This document shows positions 15,351 to 23,045 of a stretch of 26,200 nucleotides of DNA, one piece after another; the first letter of the stretch is position 1, and each line of letters starts with the position of its first letter. The position numbers and the translations under genes were made by a program. The notes under the pieces are model-generated. The model had not been told where the DNA came from, ran no database searches, and was given only the letters and a program-made list of their open reading frames with translations. This DNA comes from Marinospirillum sp. (GTDB lineage: Bacteria > Pseudomonadota > Gammaproteobacteria > Pseudomonadales > Halomonadaceae). The stretch is from positions 1-26,200 of the forward strand of contig NZ_JACUUA010000033.1 of assembly GCF_014859565.1 (NCBI RefSeq). The letters run 5' to 3'.

Positions 15351-16544
15351 TCAGCCCGCAGCCATCGTTTTTTTGTTGCCCTGCCAGCTGTAAAAGTGCG
15401 CCAGCAGAGCCATCAGCGTTGCAAACAAAATACTGCTGAACACCCAGTTCATGCTGATATCCAGCAAATAAGGAACACTCTGGGCAATCAAAGCACCGGC
15501 AAACAGCTGGATAAAACCCATCATGCCGGACGCCGCACCGGCAGAACCCGAAGCACAACTGATGGCCGCCAACTGGGCATTGGGTTGACTTAACCCCCGG
15601 CCAAAAATCACCAGCGCCATCGGCAAAAATAAACCGGCATAACTCAGCTGGCTCAGCAGGACAAAGCCCAGCAACATACTGGCACCCAGCAATGCCAGGC
15701 TATTACCCAGCAAAACCATCTGATCCACACTCATCACCTGTGCCAGACGGGTGGAGATAAAACTACCGGCCATAAAAGAAAAGGATACCGTCAAAAACCA
15801 CAAACCAAACTGTGCTGAGTTGCCACCCAACACGTCCACCACAATGTAAGGTGAACTACCCACAAACAGGTAAAAAGCAGCAGCCAGCGCAGTGGTAGAC
15901 AACACATAACCTGTGTACTGGGCAGAACCCAGCAGCTGGGCATAACGCTTTAACATTCCGGCCAGTTTCAGTTCACTGCGGGTTGTTTCACAGGTTTCCG
16001 GCAAATAGATGAGTGCCACCAGCCACACCAGACTGCCCATAATCACCGACAGGTAAAAAATCGAGTTCCAGCCGCTCCAGAGATTCAGAAAACCACCAAT
16101 CGCCGGAGCGATAGCCTGGGCAATGGCAATTGCCATCACCAGATATCCCATACGCCCTGCCGCACCGGATCGACCATGCACATCCAGCAGAATGGTACGC
16201 GCCAGCACCATCGCCGTGCTGCCACCCAGCGCCTGTAAAATACGCGCCGCAATTAATACTTCCACCGTGCTGGCCAGTGCCGCCAGTAGGCTACCGGCAA
16301 CGTGCAAACCAAAACCGACCAGCAAAACTGGGCGACGACCAAAATAATCAGCCAACTGGCCGCTGATCAACTGCCCGATCGCCAGTGTCAGCAGATACAG
16401 CGTAAAGGTCAGCTGAATGGTGGCGATATCCGTACCCAGCGCCACCGCCACATCCGGCATGGCCGGGACAAACGCATTCAGTGCCAATGGACTGGCCATG
16501 GCAATGAATATCAGCAATGCAAGCGGCGGCGGTGTTGCTTTCAC
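15351..16544 (-). CDS. MFS transporter, Bcr/CflA family (first of a tandem pair)
   Basis: A 397-residue, twelve-segment major facilitator. It shares with its neighbour ALNAFVPAMPDVAVAL in helix 1, motif A as ISGQLADYFGRRPVLLVGF, and ALGGSTAMVLARTILLDVHGR near 120. The two are clearly paralogous but well diverged, so the duplication is old. The start is GTG at 16544; the ribosome site is weak. It begins 24 bases after the aldehyde dehydrogenase stop, so it is probably in the hpaD operon. Function is unproven, either efflux of an aromatic acid or metabolite, or uptake. Confidence 0.83.
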   Translation of the reverse strand: MKATPPPLALLIFIAMASPLALNAFVPAMPDVAVALGTDIATIQLTFTLYLLTLAIGQLISGQLADYFGRRPVLLVGFGLHVAGSLLAALASTVEVLIAARILQALGGSTAMVLARTILLDVHGRSGAAGRMGYLVMAIAIAQAIAPAIGGFLNLWSGWNSIFYLSVIMGSLVWLVALIYLPETCETTRSELKLAGMLKRYAQLLGSAQYTGYVLSTTALAAAFYLFVGSSPYIVVDVLGGNSAQFGLWFLTVSFSFMAGSFISTRLAQVMSVDQMVLLGNSLALLGASMLLGFVLLSQLSYAGLFLPMALVIFGRGLSQPNAQLAAISCASGSAGAASGMMGFIQLFAGALIAQSVPYLLDISMNWVFSSILFATLMALLAHFYSWQGNKKTMAAG

Positions 16545-16568
16545 GAATAATCAATTCCCAGCCAGTTT

Positions 16569-17999
16569 TTAGCCTGGGTTACGTATCACCAGAAGACGCA
16601 GTTCAGTCATGTCTTCAATGGCATAACGCACCCCTTCACGACCCAGTCCGCTGTCTTTTACACCACCATAGGGCATATGATCAACACGCCAGGAAGGTAC
16701 ATCGCCAATCACCACTCCACCGACTTCCAGCTCATCCCAGGCTTTCTGGATTTTGTAGATATCGCGGGTGAAAAGTCCTGCCTGCAAACCAAAGTCGGAA
16801 TTGTTCACTTCTTTTAATGCTTCATCAAAATCACTGAAGCGAGAAAGAATGGCAACCGGACCAAAGGCTTCCTGAGTGTTCACATTCAGGCTCGGATCAA
16901 CCTGCTCCAGCAGAGTTGCCTGCAGCATGGCACCTTCGCGCTCACCACCGGCCAGCACCACAGCACCGGCATTTTTTGCTTCCAGCACCCAGTCATGCAA
17001 ACGGGTCGCTTCTTTCTCAGAAATCATCGGCCCGATGAAGGTATCTTCATTTTTTGGATCACCGGAGCGCAGGGCTTTTACAGCCTGAGTCAGCTTGTCA
17101 CGCACTTCATCATAGTGTTTGTCGTGCACCAGAATACGCTGCACACTGATACAACTCTGGCCGGACTGGTAATAAGCACCAAAAATAATCCGTGCCACCG
17201 CATCATCCAAATCGGTTCCTTCATCCACAATACAAGCGGCGTTACCACCCAGCTCCAGCACCACCGGCTTTTTACCGGCCTTGGCTTTTAATTGCCAGCC
17301 CACTTCCGGCGAGCCAGTGAAACTCAGCAGCTTCAGGCGCTCATCCGTGGTGAACAGATCCGCACCATCCCGGTGACAGGGCAGAATGGAAAAAGCACCC
17401 TTGGGCAAATCTGTTTCGGCCAGCACCTCACCAATAATGATTGCACCGATGGGTGTCAGGCTGGCGGGTTTGAGTATAAAAGGACAACCGGCAGCAATCG
17501 CTGGAGCCACCTTGTGGGCTGCCAGATTCAGCGGAAAGTTAAACGGAGATATAAAAGAACAGGGGCCAATCGGCACCCGTTTCCACATGCCGGTATAACC
17601 CTGCGCACGCGGGGTAATATCCATCGGCACCACTTCACCCCCAATACGCACCGCTTCTTCTGCGGCAATACGGAAGGTATCAATCAAGCGGGTCACTTCT
17701 CCGCGTGCATCCTTGATGGGTTTACCGGCTTCAATACACAGGGCTTCTGCCAGTTCATCAGCACGTTCTTCAAAACGTCTGACACAGTGATTCAGAATGG
17801 CCTGGCGCTTCCAGGAGGGTAATTTACGCATGGGTTCGGCAGCAGCGGCAGCAGCAGCGATGGCCTGGTCGATGGTTGCTGCATCAGCCATGGCAACTCG
17901 TGTGGCGGCCTCACCGGTATATTTGTCATACACCACCAGATCCTGGTTGGGTGACAGGGCTTCGTTGGCCAGATAAAAGGGATAGGATGCTTGCAGCAT
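16569..17999 (-). CDS. NAD(P)-dependent aldehyde dehydrogenase, possibly for succinate semialdehyde
   Basis: A 476-residue aldehyde dehydrogenase distinct from HpaE. The catalytic Cys is in YQSGQSCISVQRILVH, the general-base Glu in VVLELGGNAA, and the nucleotide-binding loop in SFTGSPEVGW. The PFNFPLNLAAHKVAPAIAAG and YGGVKDSGLGREGVRYAIEDMTE motifs fit the branch holding lactaldehyde, phosphonoacetaldehyde and glyceraldehyde-phosphate dehydrogenases. The frame is open upstream to 18074, but ATG 17999 (MLQASYPFYLANEAL) fits the family start and has GGAG upstream, although at a long 11-base spacing. It follows hpaD. The pathway ends in succinate semialdehyde, so oxidation of that aldehyde is the natural guess, but sequence alone does not fix the substrate. 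Confidence 0.85.
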   Translation of the reverse strand: MLQASYPFYLANEALSPNQDLVVYDKYTGEAATRVAMADAATIDQAIAAAAAAAEPMRKLPSWKRQAILNHCVRRFEERADELAEALCIEAGKPIKDARGEVTRLIDTFRIAAEEAVRIGGEVVPMDITPRAQGYTGMWKRVPIGPCSFISPFNFPLNLAAHKVAPAIAAGCPFILKPASLTPIGAIIIGEVLAETDLPKGAFSILPCHRDGADLFTTDERLKLLSFTGSPEVGWQLKAKAGKKPVVLELGGNAACIVDEGTDLDDAVARIIFGAYYQSGQSCISVQRILVHDKHYDEVRDKLTQAVKALRSGDPKNEDTFIGPMISEKEATRLHDWVLEAKNAGAVVLAGGEREGAMLQATLLEQVDPSLNVNTQEAFGPVAILSRFSDFDEALKEVNNSDFGLQAGLFTRDIYKIQKAWDELEVGGVVIGDVPSWRVDHMPYGGVKDSGLGREGVRYAIEDMTELRLLVIRNPG

Positions 18000-18063
18000 G
18001 AAGAGGGTTTCTCCGATAGCCTGGAATAAATTCTGGAAATTGCAGTGGGTGTTGCAGCAGGGT

Positions 18064-18094
18064 AATGGCAGCAACCTGTTCAGTTGCCGCCATT
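18064..18094 (-). terminator. Hairpin between hpaD and the aldehyde dehydrogenase gene
   Basis: AATGGCGGCAAC and GTTGCTGCCATT pair over twelve positions in the minus-strand RNA (one G-U) around a seven-base loop. It stands 13 bases after the hpaD stop. There is no T-run, so it more likely stabilises or processes the hpaD mRNA, or partly attenuates, than acts as a full terminator. Confidence 0.4.
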
Positions 18095-18107
18095 TGTTCC
18101 GGATGCG

Positions 18108-18959
18108 TTACAGCACAGGGAAAACAACGTTGACCTGACCAGTACCGGAGCTGGGGAAGTATTCACCAATCACTTCACCCTTGCCGGTGTACTTATCCCA
18201 GCCCAGTGCACCAAACAACATAGCGGTATCGTGCATACCACCTTCACCGGAACAATACTGGGCATACTCCGGCAGCATTTTCAGGAAGGTGGCAATTTCA
18301 CCCTGCTGCCATAACTCCAGCACGCGCAGATCCACCTGACGGTTAAACTCGCGGGAAATCGTGAAAGTACCGTTATTGGCAGCATACAGCTCGTTTTCCC
18401 AGATCTTGTGGGAAAGAGAACCGGAAGCCAGCAGCATAACCTTGCGATCACTGGCTTCAATGGCTTCACGAATCGCCTCACCCAGCTTGCGGGAATCCTG
18501 CAGATTGTGCACCGTACACCAGGCCGCAATGGAAACAATCGGAATATCACCGGGCTCCATAAAGTGCATGGGAACCAATGTGCCGTATTCCAGATCCAGC
18601 GTTTCTACCTGATGCGACAGGGTATGCACACCCTTTTCTGTGGCTTTGGCCGCAATGGCATCACCCAGCTCTGGGTCACCCTTGTACTCATAATCCAGAT
18701 TCTGAATAAAGTGTGGGAACTCGTGGCTGGTGTAACAGCCTTTAAACACCGGGTTGCTGTTGATGTGGAAACCGGCATTTACCAGCCAGTGGGTATCCAG
18801 CACCACAATGGTATCCACACCCTTCTCACGCGCACGACGCATGATTTCGCGGTGACCATCAATCGCCTGCTGACGGCAGCCCTGCAAATTGCCGGGTTGC
18901 TCAGACAAGAGCATGGTGGGTACGTGAGTAATTTTTGCTGCTAAAACGATTTCGCCCAT
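18108..18959 (-). CDS. hpaD: 3,4-dihydroxyphenylacetate 2,3-dioxygenase HpaD
   Basis: The ring-cleaving extradiol dioxygenase that opens homoprotocatechuate to 5-carboxymethyl-2-hydroxymuconate semialdehyde. It has 283 residues, as in E. coli HpcB/HpaD, and belongs to the class III (LigB-type) extradiol enzymes. Matching blocks are LAAKITHVPTMLLSEQPG at the N-terminus with a metal-ligand histidine, VDTIVVLDTHWLVNAGFHIN near 50-65, LEYGTLVPMHFM near 125, ASGSLSHKIWENE near 180 and the C-terminal SSGTGQVNVVFP. The start has GAAGGTG six bases upstream. It is the first gene of a minus-strand operon and is divergent from the hydroxylase, with the shared palindrome in its promoter. Confidence 0.94.
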   Translation of the reverse strand: MGEIVLAAKITHVPTMLLSEQPGNLQGCRQQAIDGHREIMRRAREKGVDTIVVLDTHWLVNAGFHINSNPVFKGCYTSHEFPHFIQNLDYEYKGDPELGDAIAAKATEKGVHTLSHQVETLDLEYGTLVPMHFMEPGDIPIVSIAAWCTVHNLQDSRKLGEAIREAIEASDRKVMLLASGSLSHKIWENELYAANNGTFTISREFNRQVDLRVLELWQQGEIATFLKMLPEYAQYCSGEGGMHDTAMLFGALGWDKYTGKGEVIGEYFPSSGTGQVNVVFPVL

Positions 18960-19368
18960 GATTAAGCACCTTCTTCGTTGTTGTTAATGTAGGTGGTTTT
19001 TATCTACAGCCAGCACAAGATATTTAACATGTTAAGTAATGCTAGAACAAAGCTTCTGCTGCTGTCAATCCACTCCATCAAGACTTGAACACTTTATTGT
19101 ATGGCCTGAATGCACTTTCCACACCCTGTTAAAACCCAGTATTCATGCGGCTTTCAGCCACATTCAGCCCGTCTTGAATCCAACTCAATACAGGAAAGTA
19201 CCATAATTAAAGAATTTTTTACCTTTCTCAAAAGTCTACCCCTCCCCATACTTTTTCACAGCCAAGACTTGCTGTAGGCCATTTGAACCCCCTGATACCC
19301 CTTTAGTGGATCAGGCAGTTACCGCTCTCAAAACACAACAACAGCGAAAAAGAGAGGACAAGACTCCC
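18960..19368. other. Divergent control region between hpaD and the hydroxylase genes
   Basis: These 409 bases carry the hpaD promoter and operator at the left (listed separately). In the middle is a direct repeat TTCAGCC-ACA-TTCAGCC (19153-19159 and 19163-19169), spaced by one helical turn, the kind of site an AraC-type activator such as HpaA could use. CATAAT at 19202-19207 is a possible -10 for the hydroxylase without a good -35, which would suit an activated promoter. If so, the leader is about 150 bases long. A weak inverted repeat CCTGAT/ATCAGG (19291-19296, 19310-19315) lies near its end. No gene is seen. Confidence 0.5.
19024..19068 (-). promoter_or_regulatory. hpaD promoter and operator
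   Basis: On the minus strand, a perfect TTGACA (19063-19068), an 18-bp spacer and TAGCAT (19039-19044) make a plausible promoter. Three bases beyond the -10, over the start point, lies the perfect palindrome TTAACATGTTAA (19024-19035). It differs by one base from the operator cores at hpaH and hpaF. Confidence 0.68.
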
Positions 19369-20538
19369 ATGAAAAAAAATAACCCCATGCTGGAAAAACT
19401 GCAGGAACTACTACCAGCCATTCGTGCCAACGCCAGCAAAGCCGAAGAGCTGCGCCAAGTGCCGCAAGAAAACATCGACATGCTGAACGGCATTCAAATG
19501 AATCGGGTTTTCCTGCCCAAGGCCTATGGTGGCCTGGAAATCAGCCTGCCCGAGTTTACTGACTGTATTGCTGCACTGGCCGGTGCCTGCTGCTCTACCG
19601 CCTGGGCGTATAGCCTGCTGTGTACACACAACCACCAGATGGCCATGTTCAGCAAACAGGCGCAGGACGAATTCTGGGGTCAAAACCCTGATGCTGTGGC
19701 ATCCAGCAGCATTGCGCCTTTTGGCAAGCATGAAGAAACCGAAGGCGGCATCATCTTCACAGGTGACATGAAGTGGAGCAGCGGTGTAGATCATGCCGAC
19801 TGGATCATTGTTGGTTTTCTGCGTGACAACGCTGCCGGTGAAAAGGTCTACAGCTTTGCCGTGATTCCACGCAGCGAATTCACCATCATTGATGACTGGT
19901 TTGCTATTGGTATGCAGGGCAGTGGCACCAAAACCGCCAGCATCAAGGGGGTGTTTGTTCCTGAACACCGGATCCAAGCTGCCAGTGACATGATGGAAGG
20001 TCGTCACGCTGGCCGTCCACTCTACCCGGACAGCAAAATTTTCCACACACCCTACCGTCCCTACTTTGCCAGCGGTTTTGCTTCCATGAGCCTGGGTGTA
20101 GCGGAGCGCATGATTGAAGTCTACAAAGACCTCACCAAAAACCGTGTGCGCGCTTACACCGGTGCCAAGGTCAATGCCTCCATTCCACCACTGCTGCGTA
20201 TTGCTGAATCTTATCAGCAGGTTGCCGCTGCCCGCGCCTACATGGAAAAAACCTGGAACGAACACAAGGAATACGGTGAGCGTCAGGAATACCCGGATCG
20301 TTACACCCTGGCACACTGGCGCACCAACCAGGCTTATGCGGTAAAAATGTGTGTGCAGGCCGTTAACCGCCTGTGGGAAGTGATGGGTGCCTCCAATTGG
20401 TATGAAGACCGTGAAGCTCAGCGTCTGTGGCGTGAATCCAACATGACTGCTGCTCATGCTTACACCGACTACGATGTTTGCGCCCAGATTCTTGGCCGTG
20501 AACTGCTGGGTCTGGAGCCTGATCCTTCACTGCTGTAA
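19369..20538 (+). CDS. 4-hydroxyphenylacetate 3-hydroxylase, oxygenase component (C2 type)
   Basis: A 389-residue flavin-dependent monooxygenase with the acyl-CoA dehydrogenase fold, resembling the C2 component of Acinetobacter baumannii 4-HPA hydroxylase and HsaA-like enzymes rather than E. coli HpaB. It would use reduced FMN and oxygen to hydroxylate 4-HPA to homoprotocatechuate. Visible segments are the substrate-side GDMKWSSGVDHADWIIVGF, the GMQGSGTKTASIKGVFVPEHR block typical of this fold, and the C-terminal RLWRESNMTAAHAYTDYDVCAQILGRELLG with a histidine where these enzymes hold an active-site His. The frame is open from 19306, but ATG 19369 is preferred, with GAGAGGA ten bases upstream and the family N-terminus. 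It is followed after 12 bases by its reductase. The exact substrate rests on the hpa context. Confidence 0.85.
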   Translation: MKKNNPMLEKLQELLPAIRANASKAEELRQVPQENIDMLNGIQMNRVFLPKAYGGLEISLPEFTDCIAALAGACCSTAWAYSLLCTHNHQMAMFSKQAQDEFWGQNPDAVASSSIAPFGKHEETEGGIIFTGDMKWSSGVDHADWIIVGFLRDNAAGEKVYSFAVIPRSEFTIIDDWFAIGMQGSGTKTASIKGVFVPEHRIQAASDMMEGRHAGRPLYPDSKIFHTPYRPYFASGFASMSLGVAERMIEVYKDLTKNRVRAYTGAKVNASIPPLLRIAESYQQVAAARAYMEKTWNEHKEYGERQEYPDRYTLAHWRTNQAYAVKMCVQAVNRLWEVMGASNWYEDREAQRLWRESNMTAAHAYTDYDVCAQILGRELLGLEPDPSLL

Positions 20539-20550
20539 TAAGGTGCTGTC

Positions 20551-21489
20551 ATGACTAATCAAATTACCGAGTTTGACCCCAAGGCTTTTCGCCGTGCCTT
20601 GGGCAACTTCGCCACCGGGGTCACGGTTATTACCGCCACCACCCCGGAGGGTGAAAAAACAGGAGTAACCGCCAACAGCTTCAACTCGGTTTCTCTGGAA
20701 CCCCCGTTGATCCTCTGGAGCATTGATAAACGCTCTGGCAGTTGTGCGATCTTTGAAAAAGCCAGTCACTTTGCCGTGAACATCTTGGCGGCGGATCAAA
20801 TCGACCTGTCCAATCACTTTGCCCGCCCCAGTGATGACAAGTTTGCCGGTGTGGATTACCAGACCGGACTGGGAGGTGCCCCCCTGCTGCCGGATTGTGC
20901 TGCCTGTTTTCAGTGTGAGTCTTACCAGACAGTCGATGGTGGTGACCACTGGATACTGATCGGCAAGGTTGTCGGATTTGAAGATGCCGGACGTGCACCA
21001 CTGGTTTACCACCAGGGCAGTTATGCAGCGGTGATGCCACATTCACGCTTCCCGGCCAAAAAAGAAAACGAGCCGATAGCCATCGAGCGCCTTAAATCAC
21101 GCTTCAAGGATCATTACTACTACCAGATGGTGCAGGCCGTTCGTGCCTACCAGACGGATTATGCACCCCTGCAACTGTCCACCGGATTGCGTACCAGCGA
21201 AGCCAGAATGCTGATGGTGTTGCAGGAAACACCCAAGCTGCAGCGCAAGGAACTGCTCAAGGAAGTGAACATGCCGGAAGGTGAAGTGGACAATGCGGCA
21301 GACATCCTGCAACGCAAGGGTCTGATCACTCACAACCAAGAGACTTACAGCATCACCGCCAAGGGTGAAGAACAGGCCGAAGCCTTATGGACACTGGCAC
21401 GACAGGAGCAGGACAAGGTGTTTGGGAAATTCAGTACAGAAGAACTGGATAACTTCAAAAAAATCCTCAACCACATTGCCAATATCTAA
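20551..21489 (+). CDS. Flavin reductase with MarR-like C-terminal domain (C1 type)
   Basis: A 312-residue NADH-dependent flavin reductase that supplies reduced flavin to the adjacent oxygenase. Residues about 8-165 are a flavin-reductase domain (GNFATGVTVITATTPEG, TANSFNSVSLEPPLILWSID, GDHWILIGKVVGF). Residues about 175-312 form a MarR-like winged helix (LRTSEARMLMVLQETP, LQRKELLKEVNM, NAADILQRKGLITHN). The same two-domain plan and length are known for the C1 reductase of Acinetobacter baumannii, where the C-terminal domain binds 4-HPA and stimulates flavin reduction. So this reductase is likely substrate-gated. A TAAGGTG ribosome site overlaps the region just after the oxygenase stop. A long hairpin follows the gene. 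Confidence 0.9.
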   Translation: MTNQITEFDPKAFRRALGNFATGVTVITATTPEGEKTGVTANSFNSVSLEPPLILWSIDKRSGSCAIFEKASHFAVNILAADQIDLSNHFARPSDDKFAGVDYQTGLGGAPLLPDCAACFQCESYQTVDGGDHWILIGKVVGFEDAGRAPLVYHQGSYAAVMPHSRFPAKKENEPIAIERLKSRFKDHYYYQMVQAVRAYQTDYAPLQLSTGLRTSEARMLMVLQETPKLQRKELLKEVNMPEGEVDNAADILQRKGLITHNQETYSITAKGEEQAEALWTLARQEQDKVFGKFSTEELDNFKKILNHIANI

Positions 21490-21505
21490 TCCCACTGCTG
21501 CTATC

Positions 21506-21538
21506 ACAACGGACTGGTTTTTATAACCAGTCCGTTGT
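21506..21538 (+). terminator. Strong hairpin after the hydroxylase operon
   Basis: ACAACGGACTGGTT and AACCAGTCCGTTGT form a perfect 14-pair stem around the loop TTTAT, 16 bases after the reductase stop. No T-run follows on the plus strand, so it may be a non-canonical terminator or an RNA-stabilising stem. It marks the right end of the hpa region. Confidence 0.6.
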
Positions 21539-21603
21539 ATAACATCCCTCCAGCATTTGACCTATCAGTCTATTTTTAACCACCCGCTGACCCGGAAACA
21601 TCC

Positions 21604-22491
21604 ATGACTGCACACTTTAAAGCAGATCTACTGCTGGTTGTGACCACCCTGATTGCAGCCGCTGGCTGGATTTTTTCCAAAGAAGCTCTGGCGGGTTTTG
21701 CTCCCCTGCTGTTTATTGCCCTGCGTTTTTCCGGTGCCGGTTTGTTTCTGGCCTTATTGTGCTTAAAACCCCTGCGCCGTTTAAATCGCTCCCAGATGAT
21801 CAGCGCTCTGCAGGTGGGTGTGCTGTTCGGCTGTGCCATGGTGTTCTGGATTCTGGGATTAAAGTTTGCTCAGCATGTCGGCGTGGGTGCTTTTCTCACC
21901 AGCCTTGGCATAGTGATTGTGCCGCTGCTTAACCTGTTGATGGGCGGTGAAAAACCCAGCCGACTGGTGTATCTATCCCTGCCTTTTGTGCTGACGGGAC
22001 TGGCTTTTTTATCACTGGACAGCGAGTTTCATCTGGGTTTTGGTGAGTTCTGCTTTTTAATGGCGGCGTTTTTTCTAGCCTTGATGTTTATCCAGAACAG
22101 CCGCGCAGCTGCACGCATACCGGCACTGCCACTGACCGCCATCCAGCTGATGGTAACAGGCGTGATCACCGGCCTGTGTTCACTGGTCTTTGAAGAATGG
22201 AGTTTTGATTTTCCTGCAGCAATCTGGGGCTGGTTTTTTGCCAGTATGCTGCTGGCCACCAGCCTGCGTTTTCTGCTGCAAACCTACGCACAAAGCTTGG
22301 CACCTCCCAGCCACAGCGCCATCATCATGACCCTGGAACCTGTCTGGACAGCCACCCTCGCCAGCCTGTGGTTTGCTGAAACCATGAGCCTGTTTCAACT
22401 GATCGGCTGTAGCCTGATTTTCACCGCTGTACTCGTCAACCGCGCACCGGCACTGCGGCAATGGCTGAGAAGTCATAAATCTCGAATCTGA
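21604..22491 (+). CDS. EamA/DMT-family transporter
   Basis: A 295-residue membrane protein with ten hydrophobic segments arranged as two EamA repeats (about 5-135 and 145-285), typical of the drug/metabolite transporter superfamily. The first repeat begins LLLVVTTLIAAAGWIFSKEAL and contains FIALRFSGAGLFLALL. The second ends with the conserved SAIIMTLEPVWTATLASLWFAETMS. Such proteins usually export amino acids or other metabolites, and the substrate cannot be told here. It comes after the terminator hairpin and is not clearly part of the hpa set. Its 3' end overlaps the convergent small membrane gene by 19 bases. Confidence 0.85.
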   Translation: MTAHFKADLLLVVTTLIAAAGWIFSKEALAGFAPLLFIALRFSGAGLFLALLCLKPLRRLNRSQMISALQVGVLFGCAMVFWILGLKFAQHVGVGAFLTSLGIVIVPLLNLLMGGEKPSRLVYLSLPFVLTGLAFLSLDSEFHLGFGEFCFLMAAFFLALMFIQNSRAAARIPALPLTAIQLMVTGVITGLCSLVFEEWSFDFPAAIWGWFFASMLLATSLRFLLQTYAQSLAPPSHSAIIMTLEPVWTATLASLWFAETMSLFQLIGCSLIFTAVLVNRAPALRQWLRSHKSRI

Positions 22492-22880
22492 CTGGTACGA
22501 ACACGGCTCAGCCACCACAAGCCTGCAAAAATCACTAACCAGACAAAGGTTCGCAGCGCCATTGCAGCCAGGCTTTCAACAGCAATACCTGCGTTTAACC
22601 TGTACACAACAACAACTGCAACCAGAACCAACAGATTCAACACCAGAATTGCCAATGCACCTTGTTTGCCGCGCTCCAGACTGAACCATCCAACAACGCC
22701 CACCGCAATATAAACAAAACCCATCAGCAGGTTGTAAACCAGCAGTGGAGTGAACACCTCGTAACTGGGATTGACTCCTGCAAGCACACGAAAACTGGCA
22801 AAAATGGTGACTGCACCAAAAACAACCCCCAGAAGCACCAACGCCCGCTGGCTAATTTTTAAAGACCTTGGCTGACTCAA
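22473..22880 (-). CDS. Small four-segment membrane protein, unknown function
   Basis: A 135-residue protein with four hydrophobic segments (about 12-32, 42-65, 75-93 and 105-125) and a basic C-terminus, probably in the inner membrane. I do not recognise the family. The frame stays open to a GTG at 22913, but the TTG at 22880 is preferred because a strong GGAGG lies five bases upstream. The extra upstream codons would fall on a GFA-gene remnant in another frame. The gene overlaps the end of the EamA gene by 19 bases in convergent fashion. Confidence 0.6.
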   Translation of the reverse strand: MSQPRSLKISQRALVLLGVVFGAVTIFASFRVLAGVNPSYEVFTPLLVYNLLMGFVYIAVGVVGWFSLERGKQGALAILVLNLLVLVAVVVVYRLNAGIAVESLAAMALRTFVWLVIFAGLWWLSRVRTSQIRDL

Positions 22881-22895
22881 ATTAACCTCCGGTTT

Positions 22896-22982
22896 GCTAA
22901 AGAACAATGGCACCGGTAAAGATCCCCGACCTCACCATCCATCTCGAACTTCACGGCACCGCAGAGACACTCTGCCTCGCAT
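22896..22982 (-). pseudogene. N-terminal fragment of a GFA-family (CENP-V/GFA) gene
   Basis: On the minus strand, ATG at 22982 follows AGAGG at four bases. After three codons a one-base insertion shifts the frame. In the shifted frame it reads ECLCGAVKFEMDGEVGDLYRCHCS, the zinc-binding start of glutathione-dependent formaldehyde-activating (GFA) family proteins (CxCG, then CHC). The homology stops right after CHCS, where the leader of the small membrane gene begins. It is therefore frameshifted and truncated, and cannot encode a working protein. Its start region matches the second GFA remnant at 24.5 kb. Confidence 0.65.
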
Positions 22983-23045
22983 CAAACCTCTATCTAAAAA
23001 CCAGTTTATAATCAGCAACTTAAAATCCAGAGCATCACACTTCAT
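22958..23045 (-). repeat. Copy A of a diverged direct repeat (GFA leader and first codons)
   Basis: About 88 bases align with 24555-24643 at roughly three quarters identity by eye, in the same orientation. The repeat covers the region after the preceding gene's stop (Fic here), the leader, the ribosome site and the first codons of the GFA remnant. The best-conserved block is ACCGCAGAGACACTC on the plus strand. Confidence 0.6.

Noticed and set aside
3564..19317. Shared 9-mer GATCAGGCA upstream of hpaH and the hydroxylase gene
   Set aside because: A nine-base match is expected by chance many times in a window of this size, and the two copies sit at unlike positions relative to the promoters.
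19411..20457. 348-codon minus-strand ORF opposite the hydroxylase
   Set aside because: It lies entirely antisense to the well-conserved C2-type oxygenase, has no recognisable domain and no suitable ribosome site.
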